64,000 nt of DNA from JAKACA01 sp050010115 (GCA_050010115.1 JBEKLQ010000001.1:75766-139765); one strand, 5' to 3'; counted from the first letter of the stretch, positions 48,578 to 57,301 are shown. Program-made: numbers and translations. The notes: generated by a model from the sequence alone, not told the origin.

Positions 48578-49465
48578 GTGACTGAGGAGGCAGACGATCG
48601 CGCCGGTTCTCGAGAGGGCCTGGCGTCACTCAGTTGGTTGATGCTCACGAACGACCAGGAGAAGCTGACGCTCGAGGCGTTGCAGAGCTACGAGGACGCG
48701 GGCTGGTCCGCCCCGTTGCTCCTGCTCGACAACGGCGCTGGCGGTGACTCCGCATCGGTACGCGAGCGGTTTGCCCATCGCCTCGGCCACGATCTCCAGG
48801 TCTTCGGCGAGGGAACGAATCTCGGTGCCCCCGGCGGCCGCAACTACTTGATAGAGCGAGCTAACAGCGACTGGCTTGTGTTCGTCGACAACGACGTGCT
48901 GTTCACCGAAGAGGTCGCCCTCTTCATCGACGAGGTTGTCCGATCCAGCTCCGACCTCGTACTGCCGATCATCTTGGGCCCCGACGGTCGAGTTTGCTGC
49001 GCCGGCGGGACCTTCCAGCCATGGCTCAGCTGGAGCCGCAACAGCTATGTCGGCGCCGATGTCGAGGCCGCTCGGCGCAACCTGGACCAAGGCGCCGATT
49101 GGGGACCAGCAGCCTGCCTCGCCGTGAGACGATCGACGGTCGAAGCGATGCGAGGCTTTGATGCGGTCCAGCACGGGTTGTACGGAGCGGCTGATCTCGA
49201 CTTCTGCCTCCGGATTCGCAAGGCGGGAGGCAAGTCCGTGCGATCGGCTGCGGCGCCCGTCATCCACCTCGACGTCGGTGCACGCTCCAATCCGGCGCGC
49301 AAGTACCAAGCGTCGAGGAAAGGTTCCGCCCGCGTACGAGCCGCGCACGGCGTGTGGATCACCCGCTACCCGTCCGCCTGGTTCTGGTACCTTCGCCGGT
49401 CGCCGCGGCTCGAGCTTCCGAGGCGCTGGCTTCGGAGGGCGCGTGCCTCCTCAAGCACGCGATGA
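48578..49465 (+). CDS. Family 2-like glycosyltransferase
   Basis: This protein of about 295 residues is read from GTG at 48578. The GT-A fold is seen in LASLSWLMLTNDQEKLTLEALQS, LLLLDNGAGGDSA and NLGAPGGRNYLIERA. The metal/nucleotide motif VFVDNDV (DND at 104-106) and YGAADLDFCLRIRKAGGK follow, as in rhamnosyl-type GT2 enzymes. No membrane segment is present. It overlaps the GT4 gene by 4 bp (ATGA), which itself overlaps a sulfotransferase, so three enzymes are co-translated. The true sugar donor and acceptor are unknown. The start is uncertain; the open frame extends further upstream. Confidence 0.82.
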   Translation: MTEEADDRAGSREGLASLSWLMLTNDQEKLTLEALQSYEDAGWSAPLLLLDNGAGGDSASVRERFAHRLGHDLQVFGEGTNLGAPGGRNYLIERANSDWLVFVDNDVLFTEEVALFIDEVVRSSSDLVLPIILGPDGRVCCAGGTFQPWLSWSRNSYVGADVEAARRNLDQGADWGPAACLAVRRSTVEAMRGFDAVQHGLYGAADLDFCLRIRKAGGKSVRSAAAPVIHLDVGARSNPARKYQASRKGSARVRAAHGVWITRYPSAWFWYLRRSPRLELPRRWLRRARASSSTR

Positions 49466-50757
49466 CGAGACCGGCTGCCGGGACGCCGGCCATGACCCGG
49501 CTGGCGAATCGAGACAGCGGGACCCGTGTCCTGGCCTGGGGCGCCTTGCCACCACCGGTACACGGCAGCGCCGTCGTGAACGACATGGTCCGGGAGGTAA
49601 TCGACCGCGTCGGCGACGGGCACTGGGTGAACGCGGCGACGGGCGACCTGTCCGAGATCGGACGCGTGAAGGTTCGAAAACTGTGGGCCACGCTCGGGCG
49701 GTTGGCGGACTACGTGGTGCAGGCGGTGCGCTGGGCACCCGGGTACACGGCCTACGTGAGCATCGCGATCTCGGGGCCTACGGGCGTGCCGGCTGCGGCC
49801 CTATATCGGGATCTCCTGATCTGGACCATCGCTGCCCTTACCAGCCGTCGGATCGTGATCCACGTGCAAGCCGCAGATCTCTCCGGGTTGAGGCCGCGGG
49901 GACCCTTGGCGCCGCTCTGGCGCTGGCTCCTCCGGCGGAGCGAGTTCTGGGTTCTCGGGTCAATGCTCGTGGCTCCGCTGCGTGAATTGGGCGCCGTCGA
50001 CATCCACGTCCTGCAAAACGGGGTCACCTGCGAATCGCGCTACCACGGCGAGGGCCGGCAGGGAGCGCACGCGGCTCGTCAGGCGGCTCGTGCGGCGGCT
50101 CCTGAGGCGGCTCGTCATGCGGGTCGTCATGCGGCTCGTGCGGCGGCTCCTGAGGCGGCGCTCGCAGACAGTGGCGAGCCCAGTTCCTCCACAGACGGGG
50201 CAGACGTTCGCGTGGTGTTCCTCAGCCATCACTTCCGGTTCAAAGGTGTCGACGTGGTCGCCGAGCTCGCCGACATGCTGGAGGATGAACCGTTTGCCTG
50301 GGCGTTCGCAGGCAGCGCGGTTGATCCGGACATCGAGGCACTCCTCAAGCCGCTCGAGCGCCTGGGCGGTCGTTACCGGCGGATTGAGGCCGTCGACGCC
50401 GACGTCCGGTGCCGCCTCCTACACCGTTCGGATGTGTTCGTCCTGCCCTCGCGCAACGAAGGCGTCCCCCTCGTCCTCCTCGAGGCCATGGAGCACGGCG
50501 TCATCCCGATTGTCTCGCCACGCGGGTGCATGCCGGAGGTGGTCGACGACGTGGGTGCCGTTTGCGAGACGCTCGAGGACTATGCCGAGGCGCTCCGGCT
50601 GCTTGCGACCGACCGCGGCGAGCTGGCGAAGCGGTCGGAGGACACCTTGGTTCGTTGGCGCGAGCGCTACTCGCGTGCCGCATTCGAGCGCAGGGTCGCC
50701 GAGCTGCTGTCGGGTGCCGCCGGCGCAGAGGCACGCGAGGACGGTGCCCGGGCATGA
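49462..50757 (+). CDS. Family 4 glycosyltransferase
   Basis: At 431 residues this is a GT-B enzyme. The N-terminal half has WGALPPPVHGSAVVND. The C-terminal half has VVFLSHHFRFKGVDVVAELA (donor-domain start) and the EX7E region SRNEGVPLVLLEAMEHGVIPIVS. These are typical of GT4 transferases that use nucleotide sugars. Between the domains is an Ala/Arg/His-rich linker (about residues 200-235, DNA 50065-50165) built from imperfect repeats of the GCGGCTCCTGAGGCGGCTCG type. The start overlaps the GT2 gene (ATGA) and the end overlaps the sulfotransferase (ATGA). Confidence 0.85.
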   Translation: MTRPAAGTPAMTRLANRDSGTRVLAWGALPPPVHGSAVVNDMVREVIDRVGDGHWVNAATGDLSEIGRVKVRKLWATLGRLADYVVQAVRWAPGYTAYVSIAISGPTGVPAAALYRDLLIWTIAALTSRRIVIHVQAADLSGLRPRGPLAPLWRWLLRRSEFWVLGSMLVAPLRELGAVDIHVLQNGVTCESRYHGEGRQGAHAARQAARAAAPEAARHAGRHAARAAAPEAALADSGEPSSSTDGADVRVVFLSHHFRFKGVDVVAELADMLEDEPFAWAFAGSAVDPDIEALLKPLERLGGRYRRIEAVDADVRCRLLHRSDVFVLPSRNEGVPLVLLEAMEHGVIPIVSPRGCMPEVVDDVGAVCETLEDYAEALRLLATDRGELAKRSEDTLVRWRERYSRAAFERRVAELLSGAAGAEAREDGARA

Positions 50758-51674
50758 AGGTCGTCTTCGTGGCGGGATGGGCGAGGAGCGGGACGACTTT
50801 GCTCGACCGAATCCTCGGCGAGCTCCCCGAGTACACGTCTCTCGGCGAGTTCCGGGACATGACGGACGGAAAGCCCGTGTCCTCGCACCGGTGCGCCTGC
50901 GGTCTGACCATGGACGAATGCCCGTTCTGGACGGGGATCGTCGAGGAAGCGATGGCGACCGTCGGAGTCGACGAGACCGGGCTTCGTGACCTGCTCCGCT
51001 CGACGAGCCGCCAGCGGTACCTTCCCAAGCTGCTGCTCGCCAACCATCGGTCGCGCTCGGTGGACGACGTCGCTGACTACGCCAAGTACCTGTACGCCGT
51101 GTACCAGCGCGTCATCGAGCGCGCCGAGCGTCCGGCCATCGTCGACTCCTCCAAGAGCCCGAGCGACGCCATGCTCCTCGCGGGCCATCCAGGCATCGAG
51201 CTCCACCTCATCCATCTCGTGCGCGACCCGCGCGGACCCGCCTACTCGTGGTCCCGGCCGAAGCTCGACCCGGGCAAGGAAGGCGCCAGCCTGGAGGTGC
51301 TCAGCCCGGCGACGAGCTCGAGGAAATGGTTGGGCTTGAACCTGGCGATCGAGGCGTTCCTGCGAGCGTCACTCGGGGACCGCTACCAGCTCGTCCGATA
51401 CGAGGATCTCATGGCTCGTCCTCACGCAGAGCTGCGTCGCATCGTCGTTCAGCTCGGCTCCGACCCGGACCCGCTCCCGCTCGTCGGAGAGCGCGATGTG
51501 GAGCTCACCCCGAGCCATGCGGTGGGCGGCAACCCGATGCGGTTCTCGCAGGGTCTCGTCACACTGTCCCCTGATGTCCGTTGGGTGCGCGAGATGAGCC
51601 CTCGTGACCGGCTGACGGCGACGATCCCCGCCCTGCCGCTGCTCCACCGCTATCGCTACCGGCTCTGGAGCTGA
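50754..51674 (+). CDS. Sulfotransferase family protein
   Basis: This 306-residue protein has a PAPS-dependent sulfotransferase fold. The 5'-phosphosulfate loop is FVAGWARSGTTLLDRIL (residues 5-21). The 3'-phosphate-binding segment is LVRDPRGPAYSWSR and is preceded by VDSSKSPSDAMLLA. A CxCGxxxxxCPFW cluster (about 47-58) resembles that in the sulfotransferase at 52849 and may bind metal. It probably sulfates a sugar made by the two upstream transferases, with which it is translationally coupled. The acceptor is unknown. A GC-rich inverted repeat at 51681-51701 follows and may terminate both converging units. Confidence 0.85.
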   Translation: MKVVFVAGWARSGTTLLDRILGELPEYTSLGEFRDMTDGKPVSSHRCACGLTMDECPFWTGIVEEAMATVGVDETGLRDLLRSTSRQRYLPKLLLANHRSRSVDDVADYAKYLYAVYQRVIERAERPAIVDSSKSPSDAMLLAGHPGIELHLIHLVRDPRGPAYSWSRPKLDPGKEGASLEVLSPATSSRKWLGLNLAIEAFLRASLGDRYQLVRYEDLMARPHAELRRIVVQLGSDPDPLPLVGERDVELTPSHAVGGNPMRFSQGLVTLSPDVRWVREMSPRDRLTATIPALPLLHRYRYRLWS

Positions 51675-51680
51675 TCACCA

Positions 51681-51701
51681 CCCGGGCGCCGAGGCGCCGG
51701 G
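51681..51701 (+). terminator. GC-rich hairpin between convergent sulfotransferase genes
   Basis: CCCGGGCGCC and GGCGCCGGG pair around a short GA loop with one bulge, in the 94-bp convergent spacer. It could act in both directions. No T-run. Confidence 0.4.
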
Positions 51702-51768
51702 AGCATCCGCGTCTACAGCTTTGCAATGAACCGGAGGCGTCTTCTCACCCCACCGTCACCGTCACGCC

Positions 51769-52605
51769 TCACGCCTCGTTTGTCCACAACCTCCGGCCGA
51801 GCAGGGCGAATAGCTCCTCGTTGAAGGGCTCGTAGTGGCGGGCGAGGCGATCGAGGAGGTCGGGGGCGATCTGGCTCGGTCGCCTGGCGGCGTTGTGGCT
51901 CTCATACGGAACGTCCACCTTCGACAGCCCGAGCCAGTCTGAGACTCCGGACAGGGTCTCGGGATCGGAGAACACCTGCTCGCTCTCGAGCACGAGGACC
52001 CGATCGCGCCCGACGGCCTCGAACCATCTCACGAGCTGACCGGCGTACTCGCCCCGCTTCACGTACGACAGCTGTCGATAGGCCTGGCTCAGCTCGCCGC
52101 GTCGAACGGCGTCCTCGGCCCCGGCGAGGCGCTGGGGCTCGAGCTCGATCGCCCGCTCGAAGGACTCGGTCTCAAAACCCGACTTGCAGGCATGAAAATA
52201 GTGCGACACGGCGCGCTCCACCGGCTCGCGCAGGAGCGCGATGAACCGGGTCGTGCGGGGGAGGTCACGAGCGGCTCGCTCGGGCGCCAACGGGTGGAAC
52301 AACATGTACGGGCTGGACTCGATGTTCAGGCGACCCGGTCGTGCATAACCGAAGTGCGCCCGGTACCAATCGAGACCACGTCCGTAGTCAATGTCGAAGT
52401 AGTGCACCTCCTTCGTGAAGGCGGGGTCCACCTCTGGATGACTGACCACCCATCGGTAGAGCGAGGTCGTCCCAGTTCGATACGCGCCGATGATGACGAA
52501 GTTCGGCAGGGCGCGGGAACGAGCGGTCGCCCGTCTCCACGAGAACTCCGACCGTCTCACCAGCTCGTTGGCGGCCGATCGCGCTTGGCGCGGCAGGTCG
52601 CTCAC
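51769..52605 (-). CDS. Sulfotransferase (heparan sulfotransferase-like)
   Basis: This 278-residue protein has the PAPS loop FVIIGAYRTGTTSLYRWVVSHP and then KEVHYFDIDYGRGLDWY. The 3'-phosphate motif is LLREPVERAVSHYFHA. The VHYFD and REPVERA features match the carbohydrate sulfotransferase group that includes heparan N/3-O-sulfotransferases and bacterial Nod-factor-type enzymes. It starts with GTG at 52605, and no clear ribosome site is seen. It is the last of three minus-strand glycan genes starting from the fusion at 56325. Confidence 0.87.
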   Translation of the reverse strand: MSDLPRQARSAANELVRRSEFSWRRATARSRALPNFVIIGAYRTGTTSLYRWVVSHPEVDPAFTKEVHYFDIDYGRGLDWYRAHFGYARPGRLNIESSPYMLFHPLAPERAARDLPRTTRFIALLREPVERAVSHYFHACKSGFETESFERAIELEPQRLAGAEDAVRRGELSQAYRQLSYVKRGEYAGQLVRWFEAVGRDRVLVLESEQVFSDPETLSGVSDWLGLSKVDVPYESHNAARRPSQIAPDLLDRLARHYEPFNEELFALLGRRLWTNEA

Positions 52606-52848
52606 GTCGGGATCGGCCGACTGTGTCGAGCAAAGTACTGCACGCCGAGCTGTGCAGCACCTATCACCTGGGCATCGATCCAGCTCATTGGTCGTCGAGA
52701 ACCTCGTTGATCAATCGGGGCCAGCGGCTGCGGAAGCCCTCGTGCGCACCCAGTATAATCAGGCCCGAGATACCCGCGGCCCGAACCGACATCAGCGCTC
52801 AGGTAGGGGCGACCCGTGACGCCTGTTCCGTCTGTGTGCCTCACGAAG
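52606..52848 (-). other. Intergenic stretch of lower GC with a possible 35-codon frame
   Basis: This 243-bp gap between two minus-strand sulfotransferase genes has no clear gene. A minus-strand frame at 52792-52685 reads MSVRAAGISGLIILGAHEGF and ends INEVLDDQ. It has a stop 9 nt upstream and no family match that I recognise; it could be a tiny protein or a fragment of a decayed gene. A TATACT (complement 52757-52752) could be a -10 for the downstream gene. Confidence 0.25.
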
Positions 52849-53808
52849 CTACGCATCCTTTTTTGCACCCACCACGCGATTTGCTACCGACACGAGCGCA
52901 CGAGTGGGGAGCGTTGCTACGGAGATGGCACGCTGTTCTCCAACGCTGAGACGCCGACGCCATTCTTCATCCAGCTGGAGGTCGATACCCTGCCCAATGC
53001 GACTTGGATTACCCGCCAGGATATGGGCCGTCGTCAGCAACGCCGACGAACTGGACTCGAACCGAGCTCCAGCAGGAACACCGCTCTGCCTCCATATAAT
53101 GTCCAAGTTCGTTGCTGGATCTCTGCATATATCCTCATACCAGACTGACACATAGCTAGCTGCGGCACGCCCAAGAAATGTAGCCTCTGCATTGGCGAGA
53201 TTCCACTCTGATAAGCTTCGGAAGACGGATCGTCGCCTGGGCGGAGCCTTCGTGAAGAGGTCACTCTCGTGGGTTCGGCGCGCCTCGGAGAACACGACAC
53301 CTCGCGGGTCACGGAGCAGATGGACCGCTGAGACGGATCCGGAAACGGCAAGCCAGGCGAGACAGAACCCCGCCGCAGATTTGGATGAGTCGACAAGGGT
53401 TGTTGCACCCGAATGCTCAGAGAGGCTGTCGATGAGCGCTCTGAGGACATCCACATATCTCGCCACGTCGGCTGGCCAGCGACGACGGGGAACTTGACGC
53501 AGCCGCAGTAGCTCCACGATTCTTCGCTGGCGTTCCACACGCGCGCGTAGCTCTCTCATTTCCCCCGCGAGCTCGACCGCAGCGATGGACACCAACGAAG
53601 GCCCCCATACTCGACAATCTGTAGTCGTAGCACCGCACGAACAGCGCTGATCGAGCTCGATGATCCGCCAGGTATTGTTCAGTTCACCGATGGCCAGCGT
53701 CCCAGGCGCGGAGCCGATGAGGCGGGAGATCATAGTCGTGCCGCTCCTCATCGAACCCAGCACGTACAGGAGCCGGGGCGCGACCTCAGCAGGCGGCATC
53801 TCGGTCAT
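52849..53808 (-). CDS. Sulfotransferase family protein
   Basis: This 319-residue protein has the PAPS loop YVLGSMRSGTTMISRLIGSAPG. It also has the Cys cluster RCSCGATTTDCRVW, the segment VDSSKSAAGFCLAWL and the 3'-phosphate motif LLRDPRGVVFSEARR. The architecture parallels the plus-strand sulfotransferase at 50754 (GTT loop, Cys cluster, DSSKS, RDPRG), so they are paralogues. The GC content, especially in the 3' half near 52850-53200, is visibly lower than the surroundings, which suggests recent acquisition. ATG at 53808 is 6 nt from a TAGAGT hexamer. Confidence 0.85.
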   Translation of the reverse strand: MTEMPPAEVAPRLLYVLGSMRSGTTMISRLIGSAPGTLAIGELNNTWRIIELDQRCSCGATTTDCRVWGPSLVSIAAVELAGEMRELRARVERQRRIVELLRLRQVPRRRWPADVARYVDVLRALIDSLSEHSGATTLVDSSKSAAGFCLAWLAVSGSVSAVHLLRDPRGVVFSEARRTHESDLFTKAPPRRRSVFRSLSEWNLANAEATFLGRAAASYVSVWYEDICRDPATNLDIIWRQSGVPAGARFESSSSALLTTAHILAGNPSRIGQGIDLQLDEEWRRRLSVGEQRAISVATLPTRALVSVANRVVGAKKDA

Positions 53809-53814
53809 GAGCCC

Positions 53815-53820
53815 ACTCTA
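53815..53820 (-). promoter_or_regulatory. Candidate -10 (TAGAGT) before the 53808 sulfotransferase
   Basis: On the minus strand TAGAGT ends 6 nt before the ATG at 53808. Its TAG is also the stop codon of the upstream fusion gene, so coincidence is possible. Confidence 0.35.
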
Positions 53821-56325
53821 GCGTGCACGGTTGGGCACCATCGCTGCCCGGAACTGGCGTACCCTGCGGAATAGCGATGAATAGAGCGACTCGAACGCGT
53901 CAAAATTCAGCGTGGCGCGGAATCTGAACAGCACGAGCCCGCAGAGCACAGTGCTGACGACGGCGTAGAGAAGGAAGGCAATGACACCGGTGCCGAACAC
54001 AAGGCGGGTAGCGAGGCCGAGCACCCCGTAGCAGCCGAGCACGGCCCCGGCGGTGATCAGATATCCAGAGCCGAATGGCTCGATGCGGAAATTACGCCAA
54101 AGAATCGTGTTGGTCAGCGTCGCGATGAAGAGGATCGAGGCCGTCCAGGCAATCGCCGCCCCCGTGAGGCCCAGGCGAGGGATGAGCCAGAGGTTGAGCC
54201 CGACGTTGATGACCAAGCTGGTCGCCTGCAAGGCGAGGATCACGCCACTGCGGCCCGCCATTTGAAGCAGTGCTCCGTTCGGTCCCGTTCCGGTGCTGGC
54301 GAGCATGGCGAGCGAGAGGATCGTCAGTGCGGAGGAGGCGACGACGTACCCGTGGCCGAAGAGGGAGAGGAACAACGGCGAGAAGCTCGCCAGTACGAGC
54401 AGGGGCGGCCAGGAGGCAGCGATCGTCCACCAGGTACAGGACTTGTAGACGACCTTCACGGCCGGGTAGTCGCGGGCGTCCATCAGCCTGCTCATCTGCG
54501 GCATGACGCTCGCAATGATCGCCGTGAGAGCGAACGTGCTGAACTGGATGTAGCGGCTCGCCACGGAGTACGCGGCTGCTTGCCTGGTCGACAGGATCGC
54601 TCCGACGAGGAGAACGTCGAGCGAGAGGACGAGAATCTGGAAGACGGCACCGAAGGCACGCGGGAGGCTGAACCTCCAGAACTGGGCGGCGACGTCGCCC
54701 CAGGACGCCGCCGGCTCACCGGGCTCGCCCGTCGTGCTGCGGAGCTTTGTGGCCAGGACGATCGCAGCCAAGCCGAAGCCTGCAGCGATCGGGGCGACGT
54801 AGGCGATCGTGGCCAGCTTCAGCGTCACACCGATCACGAGGAAGCCGGCGAAGATCACCGGGCGGGTGATCGGACTCAGGAAGTAGTTGATGATCAGGGG
54901 CACGCGAAGCGTCCAGGCTCGGAGGCCGGCGCACATCACTGTGGTCAAGGTGACCGCCGGGAGGAAGAAGGCGAGGATTCGAAGGGAGGTGCTCGTCCCC
55001 GGGCGACGCACATGGTGAACGAAGATGTGGACGAGTTGCGGGGCGTAGACGTACACCAAGGCGGCGGCGAGCACCGAGGCGATGAGCGCGGGGACGAGCG
55101 CGGCCGCGTGGAGGCGCCGGATGTCCTGCGGCCGTCGCTTGAGGAAGATCGGGGAGAACCTGAACAGGCCCGTGTCTGCACCGAGCTCGGCGACGTTGTT
55201 GCAGATCGTGAAGATGGCGATGGCCTCGAGCAAGGCGCCGACGGCGCTCTGGTCGAGCGTGTGGGCAACGAGCGTCAAGAAGCCGAACTGGAAGAGCGTG
55301 CTGACGAAGATCCCCACCGTGAAGGCGAACCCGCCGCGGGCGGCGCTGCGGAGCTCTCTCCGCGCTCCTGCGTCGTCAGCCTTCCGGGCTCTCCGGTGAG
55401 CTGGAGATGCTGGGCTCGCCGGACGGGACGGTGGCGCAAGCGAGGCGGTCCTCAGCGAAGAGGTCGAGCTTGCTTGGCTCGGGGCTGCGCCGGTGCCGGA
55501 CTCGGTCCTGGCGCCCGCCTGGCGGGACACCCGTGCGTGCAACCCCGAGGTGGCCGAGGTAGTCGCCACGTAGGGCGGCCGCAAGCTGTAGCCGAACCCC
55601 TCCACCCGCGTGTTCAGGTCCCGCTCCGCTCTCTGGCTCGACATGCGAGCCAGAGGGGACCCCCTCGCCCAGGATCGGTAGTAGGCCTCGTTCCCAGTCA
55701 GCCTGAGATCGAACACCGATGGAGACCAGGGAAGCTCGAGGAACTCGAGCATGCGACCGTATTCGCGCCGCGTATCGACCACGAGATCCTCGTACCTCAA
55801 GATGAGCGCGTGCTCGAGGTGGGGCAAGTCGTCGGCCATCGTCTCGTGAGCTACGACCCAGTGCTCGAGACGTGAGAAGCGGCTCGCACGCGACCCGTTG
55901 CCAGTGGCTTCGACCATGGCGACCGGATGGCGCATCACCATGATGAAGTAGGCACCCGGGAACAGTCCCTGGAGGAATCGCCCTCTCGCCAGATTCGGCG
56001 CCGAGCGCTCCACGAGGATGCCCTTTGACAGGTCCCAGTACGGTCCCCATGACCGCCAAAGCTCGTCGGCGCTCTCGGGCCCGCACGCCGACGAGGCGTC
56101 CGTCAGGTGCATCTTTGGGGAGAACGCCCACTTGTCGGGACCTCCCTCCGTCGCCGCGGTATCGAAGACACTCTGGAGCTCCTCGCCCTCGCCGTCCGGT
56201 CGTCCCGGTGCGTGCAGGGTCGAAACAAGGCGGTGGTGGCCGAGCATGGAAGTCACTCGCGAAGCACCGCTGCCGTGCAGGCCGCCGACAAAGATGAACC
56301 GGTGGTCGCCGACAGTCGAATTCAT
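53818..56325 (-). CDS. Sulfotransferase-flippase fusion (sulfotransferase domain + Wzx-like transporter)
   Basis: This 835-residue protein is read from ATG at 56325. Residues about 8-250 form a sulfotransferase domain: the loop FVGGLHGSGASRVTSMLGHH takes the place of GxxRSGTT, MRHPVAMVEATG (131-142) is the 3'-phosphate site, and LILRYEDLVVDTRREYG is also conserved. A Ser/Pro/Ala-rich linker spans 255-320. From about 325 there are around 12-14 transmembrane segments of a polysaccharide (Wzx/MVF-superfamily) flippase, starting GGFAFTVGIFVSTLFQFGFLTLVAHTLDQSAVG. No stop or frame shift separates the parts. The fusion implies that sulfation and lipid-linked glycan export are coupled. It lies first in a minus-strand run of sulfotransferase genes. 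Confidence 0.85.
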   Translation of the reverse strand: MNSTVGDHRFIFVGGLHGSGASRVTSMLGHHRLVSTLHAPGRPDGEGEELQSVFDTAATEGGPDKWAFSPKMHLTDASSACGPESADELWRSWGPYWDLSKGILVERSAPNLARGRFLQGLFPGAYFIMVMRHPVAMVEATGNGSRASRFSRLEHWVVAHETMADDLPHLEHALILRYEDLVVDTRREYGRMLEFLELPWSPSVFDLRLTGNEAYYRSWARGSPLARMSSQRAERDLNTRVEGFGYSLRPPYVATTSATSGLHARVSRQAGARTESGTGAAPSQASSTSSLRTASLAPPSRPASPASPAHRRARKADDAGARRELRSAARGGFAFTVGIFVSTLFQFGFLTLVAHTLDQSAVGALLEAIAIFTICNNVAELGADTGLFRFSPIFLKRRPQDIRRLHAAALVPALIASVLAAALVYVYAPQLVHIFVHHVRRPGTSTSLRILAFFLPAVTLTTVMCAGLRAWTLRVPLIINYFLSPITRPVIFAGFLVIGVTLKLATIAYVAPIAAGFGLAAIVLATKLRSTTGEPGEPAASWGDVAAQFWRFSLPRAFGAVFQILVLSLDVLLVGAILSTRQAAAYSVASRYIQFSTFALTAIIASVMPQMSRLMDARDYPAVKVVYKSCTWWTIAASWPPLLVLASFSPLFLSLFGHGYVVASSALTILSLAMLASTGTGPNGALLQMAGRSGVILALQATSLVINVGLNLWLIPRLGLTGAAIAWTASILFIATLTNTILWRNFRIEPFGSGYLITAGAVLGCYGVLGLATRLVFGTGVIAFLLYAVVSTVLCGLVLFRFRATLNFDAFESLYSSLFRRVRQFRAAMVPNRAR

Positions 56326-56332
56326 CGCCGGG

Positions 56333-56338
56333 AGCCTA
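56333..56338 (-). promoter_or_regulatory. -10 element (TAGGCT) for a leaderless fusion-gene transcript
   Basis: On the minus strand TAGGCT ends 7 nt before the ATG at 56325, in the 109-bp gap after the SDR gene. No Shine-Dalgarno is present. It also supports 56325 as the start over the longer frame opening at 56502. Confidence 0.5.
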
Positions 56339-56434
56339 CCGGGGGGCGAACCCGCCGATAATCGCCGAAAACCCTGCCAGTGGCACCACAATAAGGCCCG
56401 GCTGAGCGCCTCACCCGGTGCGGATGGCGGGCGC

Positions 56435-57271
56435 TCAGGTGAACAGCGAGAACGACGGAAGCTGCCCCTCGGCGATGCTCTCCCCACGCCGGCGGACGGC
56501 ATCGCGCAGCTCGTCGTGGGGAAACACCCAGAAACCCCCCTCCTTCACCACCTCCACCACCTTGTCGGCCACGACCTCAGGCGCGAGACCGGAGTTGACG
56601 AACCCGGCGACGACCTCACGGGCGCCGGCGAGCGACGCCGGGTCCTCGGCGATGACCTCGGCCACCCTGGGCGGGGCGTTGCGGTCCGACTCGTGGATGC
56701 GCGTGCGCACCCACAGCGGGCAGAGCACCGAGACGCCGATCGGAGTCCCAACGAGCTCGATCGCCAGGGTCTCGGAGACGGCGACGACGGCGTGCTTGGT
56801 GGCCGAGTAGGGGCCGAGGAACGGCGAAGCCGTCAGCCCCGCGGCTGACGCCGTATTGACCACGTGGCCCTCTCCTTGTTCGAGGAGGAGCGGCACGAAC
56901 GAGCGCATGCCGTGAATGACGCCCCAGAAGTTGACGCCGAACACCCAGTTCCACGCTTCGAGCGGTACTTGCCAGATCGGGCCGCCGACGGCAACGCCGG
57001 CATTGTTGCACACGACGTGCGCGCCACCGAAGGCCGAGAGGGCAGCGTCGCGCAAGGCGTCGACGGCAGCCGGATCTGAGACGTCGGTCGGCACGGCGAT
57101 CGCGTCAGCGCCATCCGTGGTGAGCTGGGCGCGGACCGACTCCAACGAAGCGGTGTCGACGTCGGCGAGTACCACCCGCATGCCCTCTCCGGCAAAGGCC
57201 CGGGCCATCCCGAGGCCGATGCCGCTCGCCGCGCCCGTGACGACCGCCACCCGTCCGTTGAGTTCGTCCAT
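56435..57271 (-). CDS. Short-chain dehydrogenase/reductase
   Basis: This 278-residue classical SDR has the cofactor motif VTGAASGIGLGMARAF (TGxxxGxG at 12-19) and NNAGVAVGG. The catalytic Ser lies in VVNTASAAG and Tyr/Lys in YSATKHA. An acidic residue (ADVDTASL) after the second strand suggests NAD(H) preference. The substrate is unknown. It starts at ATG 57271, divergent from metF over 37 bp. Its C-terminal segment matches the vestige at 48353-48460 on the far side of the glycan island. Confidence 0.88.
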   Translation of the reverse strand: MDELNGRVAVVTGAASGIGLGMARAFAGEGMRVVLADVDTASLESVRAQLTTDGADAIAVPTDVSDPAAVDALRDAALSAFGGAHVVCNNAGVAVGGPIWQVPLEAWNWVFGVNFWGVIHGMRSFVPLLLEQGEGHVVNTASAAGLTASPFLGPYSATKHAVVAVSETLAIELVGTPIGVSVLCPLWVRTRIHESDRNAPPRVAEVIAEDPASLAGAREVVAGFVNSGLAPEVVADKVVEVVKEGGFWVFPHDELRDAVRRRGESIAEGQLPSFSLFT

Positions 57272-57276
57272 GCCGG

Positions 57277-57301
57277 CAGTCTGTCGCAAGCTGGCAGACT
57301 G
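57277..57301. promoter_or_regulatory. Inverted repeat in the SDR-metF divergent promoter region
   Basis: CAGTCTG (57277-57283) and CAGACTG (57295-57301) are perfect inverted copies 11 bp apart. CAGACT lies 6 nt from the SDR ATG on one strand and 8 nt from the metF ATG on the other, so the arms may double as weak -10 elements or an operator. Confidence 0.35.

Noticed and set aside
53030..53070. TGGACTCGAACC looks like the reverse complement of a tRNA T-loop (GGTTCGAGTCC).
   Set aside because: No acceptor stem, anticodon arm or CCA end can be built around it, and it lies in frame inside the sulfotransferase gene (RFESSSS).
54262..55875. A 537-codon plus-strand frame across the fusion gene.
   Set aside because: Composition is Glu/Arg/Gly-rich with no domain; it is the antisense of the flippase region, which has clear transmembrane periodicity.
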